This document shows positions 46,651 through 55,407 of a DNA stretch of 64,000 nt, one piece after another. The notes under the pieces were generated by a model. That model saw only the letters and a list, made by a program, of their open reading frames with translations, was not told where the DNA came from and made no database searches. The stretch comes from WHSW01 sp963781265. GTDB lineage: Bacteria; Actinomycetota; Thermoleophilia; Solirubrobacterales; 70-9. Location: contig CAWAFH010000018.1 of the NCBI GenBank assembly GCA_963781265.1, positions 186,001 through 250,000 of the forward strand, written 5' to 3'. Made by a program: the position numbers and the translations under genes. Every line of letters begins with the position of its first letter. Position 1 is the stretch's first letter.

Positions 46651-47892
46651 GTGAGTGGACTTGTCGACACCGTCGCCGAGGGTGTCAAGCAGTCGCTTCT
46701 GATGGCCTACGAGGTCTGGTGGGCCCTGGTCCTCGGCTTCGCGATCTCGGCGATCGTCCAGGCCTGGGTCCCGCGGGCGCGGATCGAGGCCGCGCTCTCG
46801 GGCAGCGGACCGCTCCCGATCGCGAAGGCGACCGGGCTTGGCGCTGCGTCCTCGTCGTGCTCCTACGCGGCGATCGCGATCGCCAAGTCGCTGTTTCAGA
46901 AGGGCGCCTCAGCCGCCACCGCGCTCGCCTTCCAGTTCGCCTCGACCAACCTGGTCTGGGAGTTGGGCCTCGTGCTGTGGGTCCTGATCGGCTGGCAGTT
47001 CACGCTCGCCGAGTACCTCGGCGGGGTGGTGATGATCGTGCTGATGGCGCTGATGCTGCGCTTGTTCGTCTCACCGCGACTCGAGGCCCGGGCGCGCATA
47101 CACGCCCAGGAGGCCGACGCCGGACATCAGCACCACAGCGCCGGCTCTCGGCTGCCCTGGCGCCGGCGCCTCGTCTCGGTCGAGGCGTGGTCCGACGTCG
47201 CTCACAACTTCCGTGGCGACTGGAAGATGCTGTGGAAGGAGATCTCGCTCGGGTTCCTGCTCGCCGGCTTCATCGGCCTGCTCGGCGACGACTTCTTCAA
47301 CTCCCTGTTCGTCGAGAACGCCTCGCCCGTGGTGACCGCGATCGAGAACGTGATCGTCGGCCCGCTGATCGCCGTGCTGAGCTTCGTCTGCTCGGTCGGC
47401 AACGTCCCCCTGGCGGCAGTGCTGTGGTCCGGGGGGATCAGCTTTGCGGGGGTGATGGCGTTCATCTTCGCCGACCTGATCGTGATTCCGATCGTGCTCG
47501 CCTACCGCAAGTACTACGGGACTTCGTTCGCGCTGCGGATCACGGCGCTGATGTTCGTGACCATGGTGGTCGCCGCGTTGATCGTCGACGGCCTCTTCAG
47601 CGCGGCCGACCTGATCCCGACCGGCCCGCGGCCGAGCCGCGAGGACATCTTCGGCTCGGTCGAGCTCGACTACAAGCTCGTCTTGAACCTCATCGGCCTG
47701 GTGGTGTTCGCGTCGCTCTTCTGGATCACCCGCCGTCGAGGCGCGACCGATCCGGTCTGCGGGATGAGGGTCGACCGGGCGAAGGCGCTGACCGTTGAGT
47801 CTGGCGGAGCGACCCACTACTTCTGTTCGGAAGCCTGCCGACGGGCCTTCGGGACTGAGCGCCGGCCCGACCAGACCGCGCGTCTCGCTTGA
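46651..47892 (+). CDS. COG0701/DUF318 permease with C-terminal YHS domain
   Basis: 413 residues. Two permease halves with the family's cysteine motifs: GAASSSCSYAAIAIAKS and SFVCSVGNVPLAAVLWSGGISF. A cytosolic linker with HQHHSAG separates them. The last about 50 residues are a YHS/TRASH metal-binding domain (DPVCGM ... YFCSEACRRAF). Relatives include ArsP-type arsenical permeases, and the YHS tail occurs on copper proteins. GTG 46651 is the start. A CsoR-like palindrome upstream makes copper or another soft metal the best guess; arsenic is the alternative. Confidence 0.83.
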   Translation: MSGLVDTVAEGVKQSLLMAYEVWWALVLGFAISAIVQAWVPRARIEAALSGSGPLPIAKATGLGAASSSCSYAAIAIAKSLFQKGASAATALAFQFASTNLVWELGLVLWVLIGWQFTLAEYLGGVVMIVLMALMLRLFVSPRLEARARIHAQEADAGHQHHSAGSRLPWRRRLVSVEAWSDVAHNFRGDWKMLWKEISLGFLLAGFIGLLGDDFFNSLFVENASPVVTAIENVIVGPLIAVLSFVCSVGNVPLAAVLWSGGISFAGVMAFIFADLIVIPIVLAYRKYYGTSFALRITALMFVTMVVAALIVDGLFSAADLIPTGPRPSREDIFGSVELDYKLVLNLIGLVVFASLFWITRRRGATDPVCGMRVDRAKALTVESGGATHYFCSEACRRAFGTERRPDQTARLA

Positions 47893-48367
47893 AGCCGCGC
47901 GGCGATCCGCTCGCCATAGCCGCCCTCGATCCGCCCCAGCTTCTTGACGTCGATGTGGATGAGCTCGCCGGGGCGAGATCGGGATCGCGCTGGGCGGGCT
48001 TGATCCCCGGCGGCCGAGCCGGCCCAGGCGGAGCGCGTGAGGACCCCCGAGACCGTGGTCTGCGGCATCTCCAGAATCTCGGCGCTCTCGGCTCCGGTCA
48101 GCCGCAGCCGCCGTACGGCGCAGATCGTCGGATCCGATCCTCGGGCGGTGCGGTTGTGGACTGGTTGGCGGCCGACGGGCGGTCCAGGAGCCCGGCCTCG
48201 CCGTCTGAGCAATAACGCGGCGCCCCCTTCGAGCCGGGCGGCTCGCTCACGATCGGCGGCGCTGCGGCCGCGGTCGTGAGCGACCATCCCTCGTCGACGA
48301 GTCCTCAGACGCGAAGGCGCTCGCGCTTGGTCAGGCCCCTGAGAGCCGCGTTAGCGTGGAGCTTCAT
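47893..48367 (-). pseudogene. IS481-family transposase remnant
   Basis: Starting at ATG 48367 with a GGAGGTAATCCGG ribosome site, the sequence reads MKLHANAALRGLTKRERLRV then stops; other frames continue with VDEGWSLTTAAAA, EAGLLDRPS, and later RRLRLTGAESAEILEMPQTT and RPGELIHIDVKKLGRIEGGYG, all in the order of an IS481 transposase. An in-frame stop and at least two frame changes kill it, and the whole catalytic DDE core is missing after KLGRI. It ends at the permease 3' end. Confidence 0.8.
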
Positions 48368-48459
48368 CCGGATTACCTCCGTGATGCCTGGGTGGGCAGG
48401 ATCACCCCCAGCCGGTCGAGCGGCCGGCGCCGAGCTGAACAACGGGCTCGGGTCTTACA
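47893..48459 (-). mobile_element. truncated IS481-type insertion sequence
   Basis: One end is intact: on the minus strand TGTAAGACCCGAGCCCGTTG begins at 48459, a typical IS481 terminal repeat start, 92 bases before the transposase ATG. It abuts the stop codon of the TrxR-like gene with one base between (TAG-G-TGTAAG). The other end is lost by truncation near 47893. No second terminal repeat is visible, so it cannot move. Confidence 0.65.
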
Positions 48460-48460
48460 C

Positions 48461-50110
48461 CTAGCGCGCCGCGCTCCGGGCCGCGGTCGCGGCCAGCCAT
48501 TCGTGCACGTCGGGGATGGCCACCGACCCCTCGCCGACGGCGGAGGCGACCCGCTTGACCGCGCCCCAGCGCGCGTCGCCGACGGCGAACACGCCGGGCA
48601 CGCTGGTCTCGTACGGGGACGGCGCGCGCTCCAGGGGCCACCTGCCGAAGCCCAGCGCGTCGCGTCCGGTGAGCACGTGTCCGCTCGGGTGCCTGACGAT
48701 CGCGTCCGGTAGCCAGGCGGTCTGCGGCCTGGCGCCGATGAGGACGAAGAGCGCCGCCGCCTCGACCCGCCACCGCTCGCCGCTGTCGTTGTCGCGCAGC
48801 TCGAGCCACTCGAGCCAGCCGTTACCGCCACCGTCGACCACCTCAGTGTTGACCAGCACCTCGACGTTCGACGTCGCCTCGATCGTCGTCTGCAGGTAGT
48901 CCGACATGTCGTCGGCCAGGGAGCCGCCCCGGATGACCAGGTGCACGCGGGCGGCCGAGCGGGCCAGGTGCAGCGCCGCCTGGCCGGCCGAGTTGCCGCC
49001 GCCGACCACGTAGACGTCCTCGCTCCCGAGACCCAGCCCCTCGACCGTTGAGGCGCCGTAGTAGACGCCGGCCTCGGTCAGCTCGTCGTGCCCGGGGATG
49101 TCGAGGCGCCTGTAGGAGGCGCCGGTCGCGAGCAGCACGGCCTTCCCGTAGGCCGTCAGGCCGCGGTCGCAGACCACGCCATACGGGTGGGAGTCCAGCC
49201 GCAGCTCCTGCACCTCGCGGCTGATCGCAAAGCGGGTGCCGAAGACCCAGGCCTGCTGGTAGGCGCGCTGGGCGAGCTCGGACCCGGTGACCCCCCGCGA
49301 GAACCCGAGGTAGTTGCGGATCAGCGAGCTCGACCCGGCCTGGCCCCCGATCGTCTCGCGCTCGACCACCAGCGTCCGCAGCCCCTCCGAGGAGGCGTAG
49401 ACGGCCGCCGACAGGCCGGCCGGGCCGGCGCCGATGACCACCAGATCGAACTCCGACTCCTCCACCTGCTCGGTGTCGACGCCGAAGGCGGCGACGATCT
49501 CCTCGTTGGACGGGTCGCGCAGCTCGCGGCCGTCGCGCATGCGCAGGGTGGGGGCCATTCCCGGCGAGGGTTCGAAGCCGTGCGGCACGCCGCTCCGTTT
49601 GAGCAGGTCACGGATCTGGTGGGTCCGCGACTCGGCCGGATCCGCCACGATCGAGAGCTCATGGGCGACCGCGGAGTTCTCGCGCGCCCACTCGTGCAGG
49701 AACTCGGCGACGATCCGGTGGAACTGCTCGTCGGCGTCCCGCGCCGGCTTCAGCACGTAGTAATCGATCCTCCCGGTGGCCATCGCGTGCAGGAGCGCGT
49801 CGGCGGTCGGGCGATGGCCCCAGGCTCCCCAGTCGATCAGGAGCGCCCGCTTCGCGTGCGGATGCAGGCGCCGGACCCGGTCGAGCATCTCGGAGCCCTG
49901 CTGCTCCGCCATCCAGACGTCGGCGAGCACCAACGCGACCGACTCCCCGGCGGCCCGCATCTCCTCCAGCCGGGAGATCGCGGTCTCCGGCGAGTTGCCG
50001 CAGACGACCCGATAGTCCTGGCCGTAGCGGCGGTCGAGCTCGCCGCGGATGCGCGCGAGCGCCGCGGGGTCGTCGTCGACCGCGATCAAGACCGGCTTCG
50101 AGGCGCTCAC
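48461..50110 (-). CDS. receiver domain fused to thioredoxin-reductase-like flavoprotein
   Basis: 549 residues. Residues 1-130 resemble a response-regulator receiver (IAVDDDPAALARIRGELD, VALVLADVWM, LLIDWG, YYVLKP). A short thioredoxin-like segment follows (IRDLLKRSGVPHGFEP), then a TrxR-type fold with FAD site VVIGAGPAGLSAAVYASSEGL and NADPH site VYVVGGGNSAGQAALHLA. At the place of the TrxR CATC motif this protein has GVYYGAST, so the redox cysteine pair is absent. The start is GTG 50110. It probably acts as an FAD/NADPH-dependent sensor or reductase of something other than thioredoxin. Confidence 0.87.
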   Translation of the reverse strand: MSASKPVLIAVDDDPAALARIRGELDRRYGQDYRVVCGNSPETAISRLEEMRAAGESVALVLADVWMAEQQGSEMLDRVRRLHPHAKRALLIDWGAWGHRPTADALLHAMATGRIDYYVLKPARDADEQFHRIVAEFLHEWARENSAVAHELSIVADPAESRTHQIRDLLKRSGVPHGFEPSPGMAPTLRMRDGRELRDPSNEEIVAAFGVDTEQVEESEFDLVVIGAGPAGLSAAVYASSEGLRTLVVERETIGGQAGSSSLIRNYLGFSRGVTGSELAQRAYQQAWVFGTRFAISREVQELRLDSHPYGVVCDRGLTAYGKAVLLATGASYRRLDIPGHDELTEAGVYYGASTVEGLGLGSEDVYVVGGGNSAGQAALHLARSAARVHLVIRGGSLADDMSDYLQTTIEATSNVEVLVNTEVVDGGGNGWLEWLELRDNDSGERWRVEAAALFVLIGARPQTAWLPDAIVRHPSGHVLTGRDALGFGRWPLERAPSPYETSVPGVFAVGDARWGAVKRVASAVGEGSVAIPDVHEWLAATAARSAAR

Positions 50111-50208
50111 GAGCGCAGTCTTGCCGATCGACCGCTTGACTTCAGGCGAACCGCGCCTCGATGTTGCGGAATTCCCGCACCAGCGACTCGTACTGGCTCT
50201 CGAACACC

Positions 50209-53001
50209 TCAGCCGCAGCCGGTGTTGTTGCCGCAGCTCGAGCAGGTGTAGCAGGAGCCGGTCCGCTGCATCATCCCGCCGCACTGGTCGCAGGCCGGGC
50301 CGAGGTCGCCGCCCGAGATCCGCGCCGGGACCACCGGCGGGGTGTCGGTGAGCGCCGCGGCGGCCGGCTTCGCCGCTCCGTTCGCGTTGCCGTTCCCGTT
50401 GGTGTTCGGCTCCTCGGCGTGCGCGGGCGCCGCGGTGTCCTCGGTGAAGATCGCCAGCTGCGCCTCCTTGCGCGCCCTGACCTCGGGGGTCAGGATGCCG
50501 AGGTCCTCGAGGTCGTCGAGGTCCTCGATGAAGCGGCTCGCGACCCAGCGCATGATGTAGTCCGGCATCGACTTCGCGAACGGGATCTCCGGGTTCGACG
50601 TGATCCCCTCCGGCTCGAAGCGCATGTAGCTGAACTTCTTCACGAAGGTCTCGAGCGGCACCCCGTACTGGAGCCCGATCGAGACGGCGGTCGCGAAGGC
50701 GTTCATCATGCCCTTGATCGTCGAGCCCTCCTTACCGATGTCGGTCAGGAAGATCTCGCCGACCGACCCGTCCTCGTACTTGCCGGCGGTGATGTAGCCC
50801 TCATGGCCGCCGATCGAGAACTTGTGGGTGATCGACTCGCGCTCCTGCGGCATCTTGCGCCGCTCCGGCTTCGCGGTCGCCGCCTCGGCCTCCTCGTCAT
50901 CGGAGTCCTGGGCGTCGGTGCGCAGCGCCTGCGCCGTCTTCGAGCCGTCGCGGTAGATCGCCAGCGCCTTGAGGCCGTGCCTCCAGCCCTCGGTGTACGC
51001 CTCGGCGATGTCGTCGACGGTCGCCGTCTGCGGCAGGTTGACCGTCTTCGAGATCGCCCCGGACAGGAACGGCTGCGCGGCGGCCATCATCTTGATGTGG
51101 CCCATGTGTGAGATGGCGCGCTCGCCGACCGCGACGTCGAAGACCGGCAGGTCGCCGTCCTTGAGCCCGGGGGCGCCGACGATCGTGCCCTTGTCGTTGA
51201 TGTAGGCCTCGATCTGCTCGATCTCGGTCTCCGAGTAGCCGAGCGCATCGAGCGCCATCGGCACGGTCCGGTTGACGATCGTCATCTGCCCGCCGCCGAC
51301 CAGCTCCTTGAACTTGACCAGCGAGAAGTCGGGCTCGATCCCAGTCGTGTCGCAGTCCATCAGGAACGAGATCGTCCCGGTGGGGGCGAGCACCGTCGCC
51401 TGGGCGTTGCGGTAGCCGTGCTCGTCGCCGAGCTCGACCGCGTCGTCCCAGCTGCGCTGCGCGGCGGCCACCAGCTCGCCCTTCACCCCGTCGTCGTCGA
51501 GCTTGTACGACGCGTCGCGGTGCATCCGCATGACGTTGTTGTGGGCGTCGCGGTTGGGCGGGTACTCGTCGTAGGTGCCGACCGCCGCGGCGATCTCGGC
51601 CGACTTGCGATAGCCCCGCCCGGTCATCAGCGCGGTGATCGCGCCGGCGATGTTGCGGCCCTCGTCGGAGTCGTACGGGACCCCGTCGCTCATCAGCAGG
51701 GCGCCGAGGTTGGCGTAGCCGAGGCCGAGCTGGCGGAAGGCGCGGGCGTTGTCGCCGATCCGCTCGGTCGGATAGCTCGACGGCCCGACGACGATCTCCT
51801 GCGCGAGGAACACGGTGTCGACCGTGTGCTCGAACTCCTCGGTGTCGAACGATCCGTCCTCGCGGCGGAACTTCATCAGGTTGATCGAGGCGAGGTTGCA
51901 GGCCGAGTCGTCGACGTGCATGTACTCGGAGCACGGGTTCGAGGCGTTGATCCGCCCGGACTCGGGGCAGGTGTGCCAGTCGTTGATGATCGTGTCGTAC
52001 TGGACGCCGGGATCGGCGCACTGCCATGCGGCCTGGGCGATCTGACCGAGCAGGTCGCGGGCGCGCACCGTCTTCGTCGTCCCGCCGCCGTTGCGGGCGG
52101 TCAGGTCCCAGTCGCCGTCGGCCTCGACCGCCTCCATGAACTCGTCCGAGACCCGGACCGAGTTGTTGGCGTTCTGGTACTGGATCGAGGTGAAGCCCTC
52201 GCCGTCGATCGACATGTCGAAGCCGGCCTGGCGCAGCGCCTCGGCCTTCTTCTCCTCCTTGGCCTTGCACCAGATGAAGTCCTCGATGTCCGGATGGTCG
52301 ACGTCGAGCACGACCATCTTCGCGGCGCGCCGGGTCTTGCCGCCGGACTTGATCGTCCCGGCCCAGGCGTCGGCGCCGCGCATGAAGCTGACCGGGCCGG
52401 AGGCGAGCCCGCCCTTGGAGAGGTGCTCGACCGAGCCGCGGATGTTGGAGAGGTTGATCCCGGAGCCGGAGCCGCCGCGGAAGATCTGGCCCTCCTTGGT
52501 GTTCCAGTCGAGGATCGACTCCATCGTGTCCTCGACCGAGAGGATGAAGCAGGCCGAGCACTGCGGGTGTTCCTCGAAGCCGACGTTGAACCAGACCGGG
52601 GAGTTGAAGGCGGCCTTCTGGTGCAGGAGGATGTGGGTGAGCTCGGCCTCGAACGCGTCGGCGTCGTCGGCGCTCGCGAAGTAGCCGCCGTCGCGGCCCC
52701 AGCCGGCGATCGTGCCGGCGACGCGCGAGATCATCTGCTTGACCGAGCTCTCGCGCTCCTCGGAGCCGAGCCGGCCGCGGAAGTACTTCTGGGCGACGAT
52801 GTTGGTTGCGTTCTGCGACCACGACTTCGGGAACTCGACCCCGAGTTGCTCGAACGCCGGGTTGTCGGGATCGCCGATCACCGCGTCGCGAAGCTCCCAC
52901 TCGACCTGGTCGAACGGGTGCACCCCGGGGGTCGTGTGGCGGCGCTCGACGGACAGGCCCGCCTGCTCCAGATTTGCCGTGTTTGCGGCCATTTCCGACA
53001 T
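50209..53001 (-). CDS. nrdJ: adenosylcobalamin-dependent (class II) ribonucleoside-diphosphate reductase
   Basis: 930 residues. FNSPVWFNVGFEEHPQCSACFILSVEDT contains the first redox cysteine, GSGSGINLSNIRGS the phosphate loop, and NPCSEYMHVDDSACNLASINL the radical Cys and catalytic Glu region. The C-terminal CDQCGGMMQRTGSCYTCSSCG is the zinc-ribbon-like swinging tail of actinobacterial NrdJ. The start is ATG 53001 with a purine-rich ribosome site. It reduces ribonucleotides without oxygen or a second subunit and needs B12. It lies 35 bases after nrdR in one operon. Confidence 0.96.
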   Translation of the reverse strand: MSEMAANTANLEQAGLSVERRHTTPGVHPFDQVEWELRDAVIGDPDNPAFEQLGVEFPKSWSQNATNIVAQKYFRGRLGSEERESSVKQMISRVAGTIAGWGRDGGYFASADDADAFEAELTHILLHQKAAFNSPVWFNVGFEEHPQCSACFILSVEDTMESILDWNTKEGQIFRGGSGSGINLSNIRGSVEHLSKGGLASGPVSFMRGADAWAGTIKSGGKTRRAAKMVVLDVDHPDIEDFIWCKAKEEKKAEALRQAGFDMSIDGEGFTSIQYQNANNSVRVSDEFMEAVEADGDWDLTARNGGGTTKTVRARDLLGQIAQAAWQCADPGVQYDTIINDWHTCPESGRINASNPCSEYMHVDDSACNLASINLMKFRREDGSFDTEEFEHTVDTVFLAQEIVVGPSSYPTERIGDNARAFRQLGLGYANLGALLMSDGVPYDSDEGRNIAGAITALMTGRGYRKSAEIAAAVGTYDEYPPNRDAHNNVMRMHRDASYKLDDDGVKGELVAAAQRSWDDAVELGDEHGYRNAQATVLAPTGTISFLMDCDTTGIEPDFSLVKFKELVGGGQMTIVNRTVPMALDALGYSETEIEQIEAYINDKGTIVGAPGLKDGDLPVFDVAVGERAISHMGHIKMMAAAQPFLSGAISKTVNLPQTATVDDIAEAYTEGWRHGLKALAIYRDGSKTAQALRTDAQDSDDEEAEAATAKPERRKMPQERESITHKFSIGGHEGYITAGKYEDGSVGEIFLTDIGKEGSTIKGMMNAFATAVSIGLQYGVPLETFVKKFSYMRFEPEGITSNPEIPFAKSMPDYIMRWVASRFIEDLDDLEDLGILTPEVRARKEAQLAIFTEDTAAPAHAEEPNTNGNGNANGAAKPAAAALTDTPPVVPARISGGDLGPACDQCGGMMQRTGSCYTCSSCGNNTGCG

Positions 53002-53036
53002 CCTCTGACTCCTCTTCTCCAAGCTTTCCTCTGCAC

Positions 53037-53522
53037 TCAGCCCGCTTGAGCGGGTAACGATGCACTCTTCCGAGCCGACCGGACGGAACCGGTCCGATCC
53101 GACTCCGCAAAATCCGCGTTCTCCGCCCCGGTTGGAAGCGTTCCGAGGAACTGCAGGTAGGCGCCGCGGTCGAGCCCGGCCAGACCCTCGAGGCAGAGCT
53201 CCCCGATCCGGCCCGCGTCGAGTTCGCCGCCGGCGCGCTCGACCTCGTGCTCGACGCGGTCGACGAGCGCCTCCACCTCCGCGGTCCCGAGCTGGCGTTT
53301 GTGGGTGGAGCGCAGCAGCGCGGCGCGCAGCTTCGCGCGGTCGAAGCGCTGACGCTCGCCGTCGCGCTTGAGCACCGCGAGCGGCGGGCGCTCGCGGCGC
53401 TCGAAGGTGGTGAACCGATGCCCGCACGACGAGCAGAGCCGCCGGCGCCGGGTCGCGGCGCCGCCCTCGGCGCGCCGGCTCTCGAGCACGCGGGTCGGGC
53501 GATCGCATTCGGGACAGTTCAT
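53037..53522 (-). CDS. nrdR: transcriptional repressor NrdR
   Basis: 161 residues. The zinc ribbon MNCPECDRPTRVLESRR ... LCSSCGHRFTTFER has two CxxC pairs, and the ATP-cone follows (AVLKRDGERQRFDRAKLRAALLRS, VEALVDRVEHEVE). It senses dATP/ATP and represses ribonucleotide reductase genes. It is first in the nrdR-nrdJ operon. The C-terminal 20 residues (RTGSVRSARKSASLPAQAG) are an unusual tail. Confidence 0.95.
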   Translation of the reverse strand: MNCPECDRPTRVLESRRAEGGAATRRRRLCSSCGHRFTTFERRERPPLAVLKRDGERQRFDRAKLRAALLRSTHKRQLGTAEVEALVDRVEHEVERAGGELDAGRIGELCLEGLAGLDRGAYLQFLGTLPTGAENADFAESDRTGSVRSARKSASLPAQAG

Positions 53523-53570
53523 TCAGCCATCGTATTCTACTGCAGGTAGCGTTTCCCTTCATACAGCTAC

Positions 53571-53584
53571 CGCTAGATATAGCG
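53571..53584. promoter_or_regulatory. candidate NrdR box CGCTAGATATAGCG
   Basis: A near-perfect 14-base palindrome with an ATAT-like centre, 49 bases upstream of nrdR, matching the AT-centred form of NrdR boxes. NrdR boxes usually come in pairs; a weaker CTACTGCAGGTAG lies at 53537-53549, centred about 34 bases away. A GGTAGC/GCTACC inverted repeat links the two. Confidence 0.55.
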
Positions 53585-53701
53585 TTGGCGCCGGGAGTCC
53601 ACCGAAACTCCCGGCGGATCTGGGCACTTAGCGCTGAATAGCCGACGCAACGACCCCGGCCGGCGGGGCGGGGGTGGTCGAGGGTCTAGGATCCATAGTG
53701 G

Positions 53702-54637
53702 ATGGCACCGCGAGAGCGCCTCACCGAGGCCCGGGAAACCGCGGTCGAACGCGTCGCCGAGGCGCGCGAGGCGCTGGGCGATCGGCGCGACGCCGCGGCC
53801 GAGCGCGTGACCGAGGCTCGCGACACGGCCGCCGGGCGCGTTACCGAGGCGCGCGAAGCAGCGGCCGAGCAGTTTGCCGACGCGAAGGCCGCTGCCGTCG
53901 ACGCCCGCGACGCGGCGGTCGAGCGGGTCACCGACGCCCGCGACGCGGCGGTCGAGAAGGTCGCCGACGTTCGCGCCGCCGCCGCCGAGCAGATCGCGAA
54001 GGTGAAGCCGCGGCTGCGCGGGGTCTCGCACGAGTACGCGTTCTTCGTCTCCCTGGTCCTCGGCGCCGGCCTGATCCTGCTCGCCAAGGGCGGCGAGGCC
54101 CAACTCGCGGTCGCGATCTACGCCGTCAGCCTCTCGGCCCTGTTCGGGGTCAGCGCCCTCTATCACCGGGTCGACTGGAAGCGCCCGTCCTCGCGCGCCT
54201 GGATGCGGCGCCTCGACCACACGATGATCTTCTTCCTGATCGCCGGCACCGTGACGCCGTTCGCGCTCCTGGTGATGGAGCCGCCGCTGTCGACCGCCCT
54301 GCTGATCGCGGTCTGGGCCGGGGCCGTGGCGGGCACGTTCGTCGAGCTGCTGTGGACCTCGTCGCCGAAGTGGGTCTCGGCGACGGTCTACGTCGCCGTC
54401 GGGCTGATCGGGGCGATCGGCTTCCCGGCGATCATCGCCGAGGCGGGCCTCGGCGCCGGGCTGTTGATCGCGGGCGGCGGCGCGCTCTACATCTGCGGCG
54501 CCGTCGTCTACGCGATCGGCCGCCCCGATCCGAGCCCGACGGTCTTCGGCTACCACGAGATCTTCCACGTGCTGGTGATCGCGGCGGCGGCGGCGCACTT
54601 CGCCGCGGTCGCGCTGTTCGCTCTGCCGGCCGCCTGA
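53702..54637 (+). CDS. hemolysin III-family membrane protein with an amphipathic repeat N-terminus
   Basis: 311 residues. The C-terminal about 205 residues are a seven-helix hemolysin III / YqfA-type protein: GVSHEYAFFVSLVLGAG, ALYHRVDWKRP, RLDHTMIFFLIAGTVTPFAL and the final YHEIFHVLVIAAAAAHF with metal-site histidines. The first about 100 residues are 11-residue Ala/Arg/Glu repeats (ERVTEARDTAA, GRVTEAREAAA, ERVTDARDAAV), an apolipoprotein-like coiled helix. ATG 53702 is preceded by a 180-base spacer to nrdR. The head may sit on the membrane surface, by inference. Confidence 0.88.
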   Translation: MAPRERLTEARETAVERVAEAREALGDRRDAAAERVTEARDTAAGRVTEAREAAAEQFADAKAAAVDARDAAVERVTDARDAAVEKVADVRAAAAEQIAKVKPRLRGVSHEYAFFVSLVLGAGLILLAKGGEAQLAVAIYAVSLSALFGVSALYHRVDWKRPSSRAWMRRLDHTMIFFLIAGTVTPFALLVMEPPLSTALLIAVWAGAVAGTFVELLWTSSPKWVSATVYVAVGLIGAIGFPAIIAEAGLGAGLLIAGGGALYICGAVVYAIGRPDPSPTVFGYHEIFHVLVIAAAAAHFAAVALFALPAA

Positions 54638-54643
54638 GCGCTC

Positions 54644-55396
54644 TCAACTCGACGGCGCGGCCACCGGGCCGTGGGCGAGCTTCGCGGCCTCGATCAGTTC
54701 GAGCACCTCGCCCTCGCGATCCGCCCGGATCAGCTCGATCGGGTCGGGCTCGCCGTTGACGATCCCCTCGAAGAAGGCCTTGCGGTCCTGGTAGGTGGGC
54801 AGGTTGCCCTTCGCCCAGCCGCGCGCCTCGTTGAGGATCACGGCGAGCCGCGCGTAGGGCTCGCCGAAGGTGTCGGCGATCTCGCGCTTGATCCGCTTCG
54901 CCAGCGCGGGGGAGGCGCCGGCGGTCGAGATCGCGATCGCGAGCGGCCCGGTGCGGACGATCGCCGGGAGGATGAAGTTGCACAGCGACGGCACGTCGAC
55001 GACGTTGACGAGCATCGCCCGATGCTCGGCCGCCTCGTAGACCGAGATGTTCACGTCGGTGTCGTCGGTGGCGGCGATCGCGAGGAACTTGCGCTCCAGG
55101 TCCGCCGGGTCGAACTCGCGCCGCTCCCAGGTGATCGATCCCTCGTCGGCGAGCGCTCGCAAGGCGTCGTTGGCGTCGGGGGCGACCAGGGTCACGCGCC
55201 CGTCGCAGGCGAGCAGGCCCTCGACCTTCTCGAGCCCGATCTCGCCACCCCCCACGACCAGGCAGTCGCGCCCCTGCAGGCGCAGGCACGCGATGTAGAA
55301 CGGCGTCTCGAGCATGCCGCGCACGCAGCTCTGATCGCAGATCCCGCGCTGGAACTGACAGACGCACTCCTTGCCTGCGTATGACTGAGCCGGCAT
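54644..55396 (-). CDS. precorrin-2 dehydrogenase/siroheme-synthase N-terminal-type protein
   Basis: 250 residues. CLVVGGGEIGLEKVEGLLACDGRVTLVAPDA is the NAD-binding start of the CysG N-terminal/Met8-like enzyme that oxidises precorrin-2 and inserts iron. LVNVVDVPSLCNFILPAIVRTGPLAIAISTAGASPALAKRIKREI is the family's catalytic block. An N-terminal extension with five cysteines (ECVCQFQRGICDQSCVRG) precedes it. The start is ATG 55396. It converges on the hemolysin III gene with 6 bases between stops. The role is siroheme or a B12 precursor. Confidence 0.88.
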   Translation of the reverse strand: MPAQSYAGKECVCQFQRGICDQSCVRGMLETPFYIACLRLQGRDCLVVGGGEIGLEKVEGLLACDGRVTLVAPDANDALRALADEGSITWERREFDPADLERKFLAIAATDDTDVNISVYEAAEHRAMLVNVVDVPSLCNFILPAIVRTGPLAIAISTAGASPALAKRIKREIADTFGEPYARLAVILNEARGWAKGNLPTYQDRKAFFEGIVNGEPDPIELIRADREGEVLELIEAAKLAHGPVAAPSS

Positions 55397-55407
55397 CGAG
55401 CCAGAGG

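Noticed and set aside
50142..50207. 21-codon frame (VFESQYESLVREFRNIEARFA) just after the nrdJ stop
   Set aside because: It has a GTG start and ordinary composition, but it is too short to distinguish from chance and has no ribosome site.
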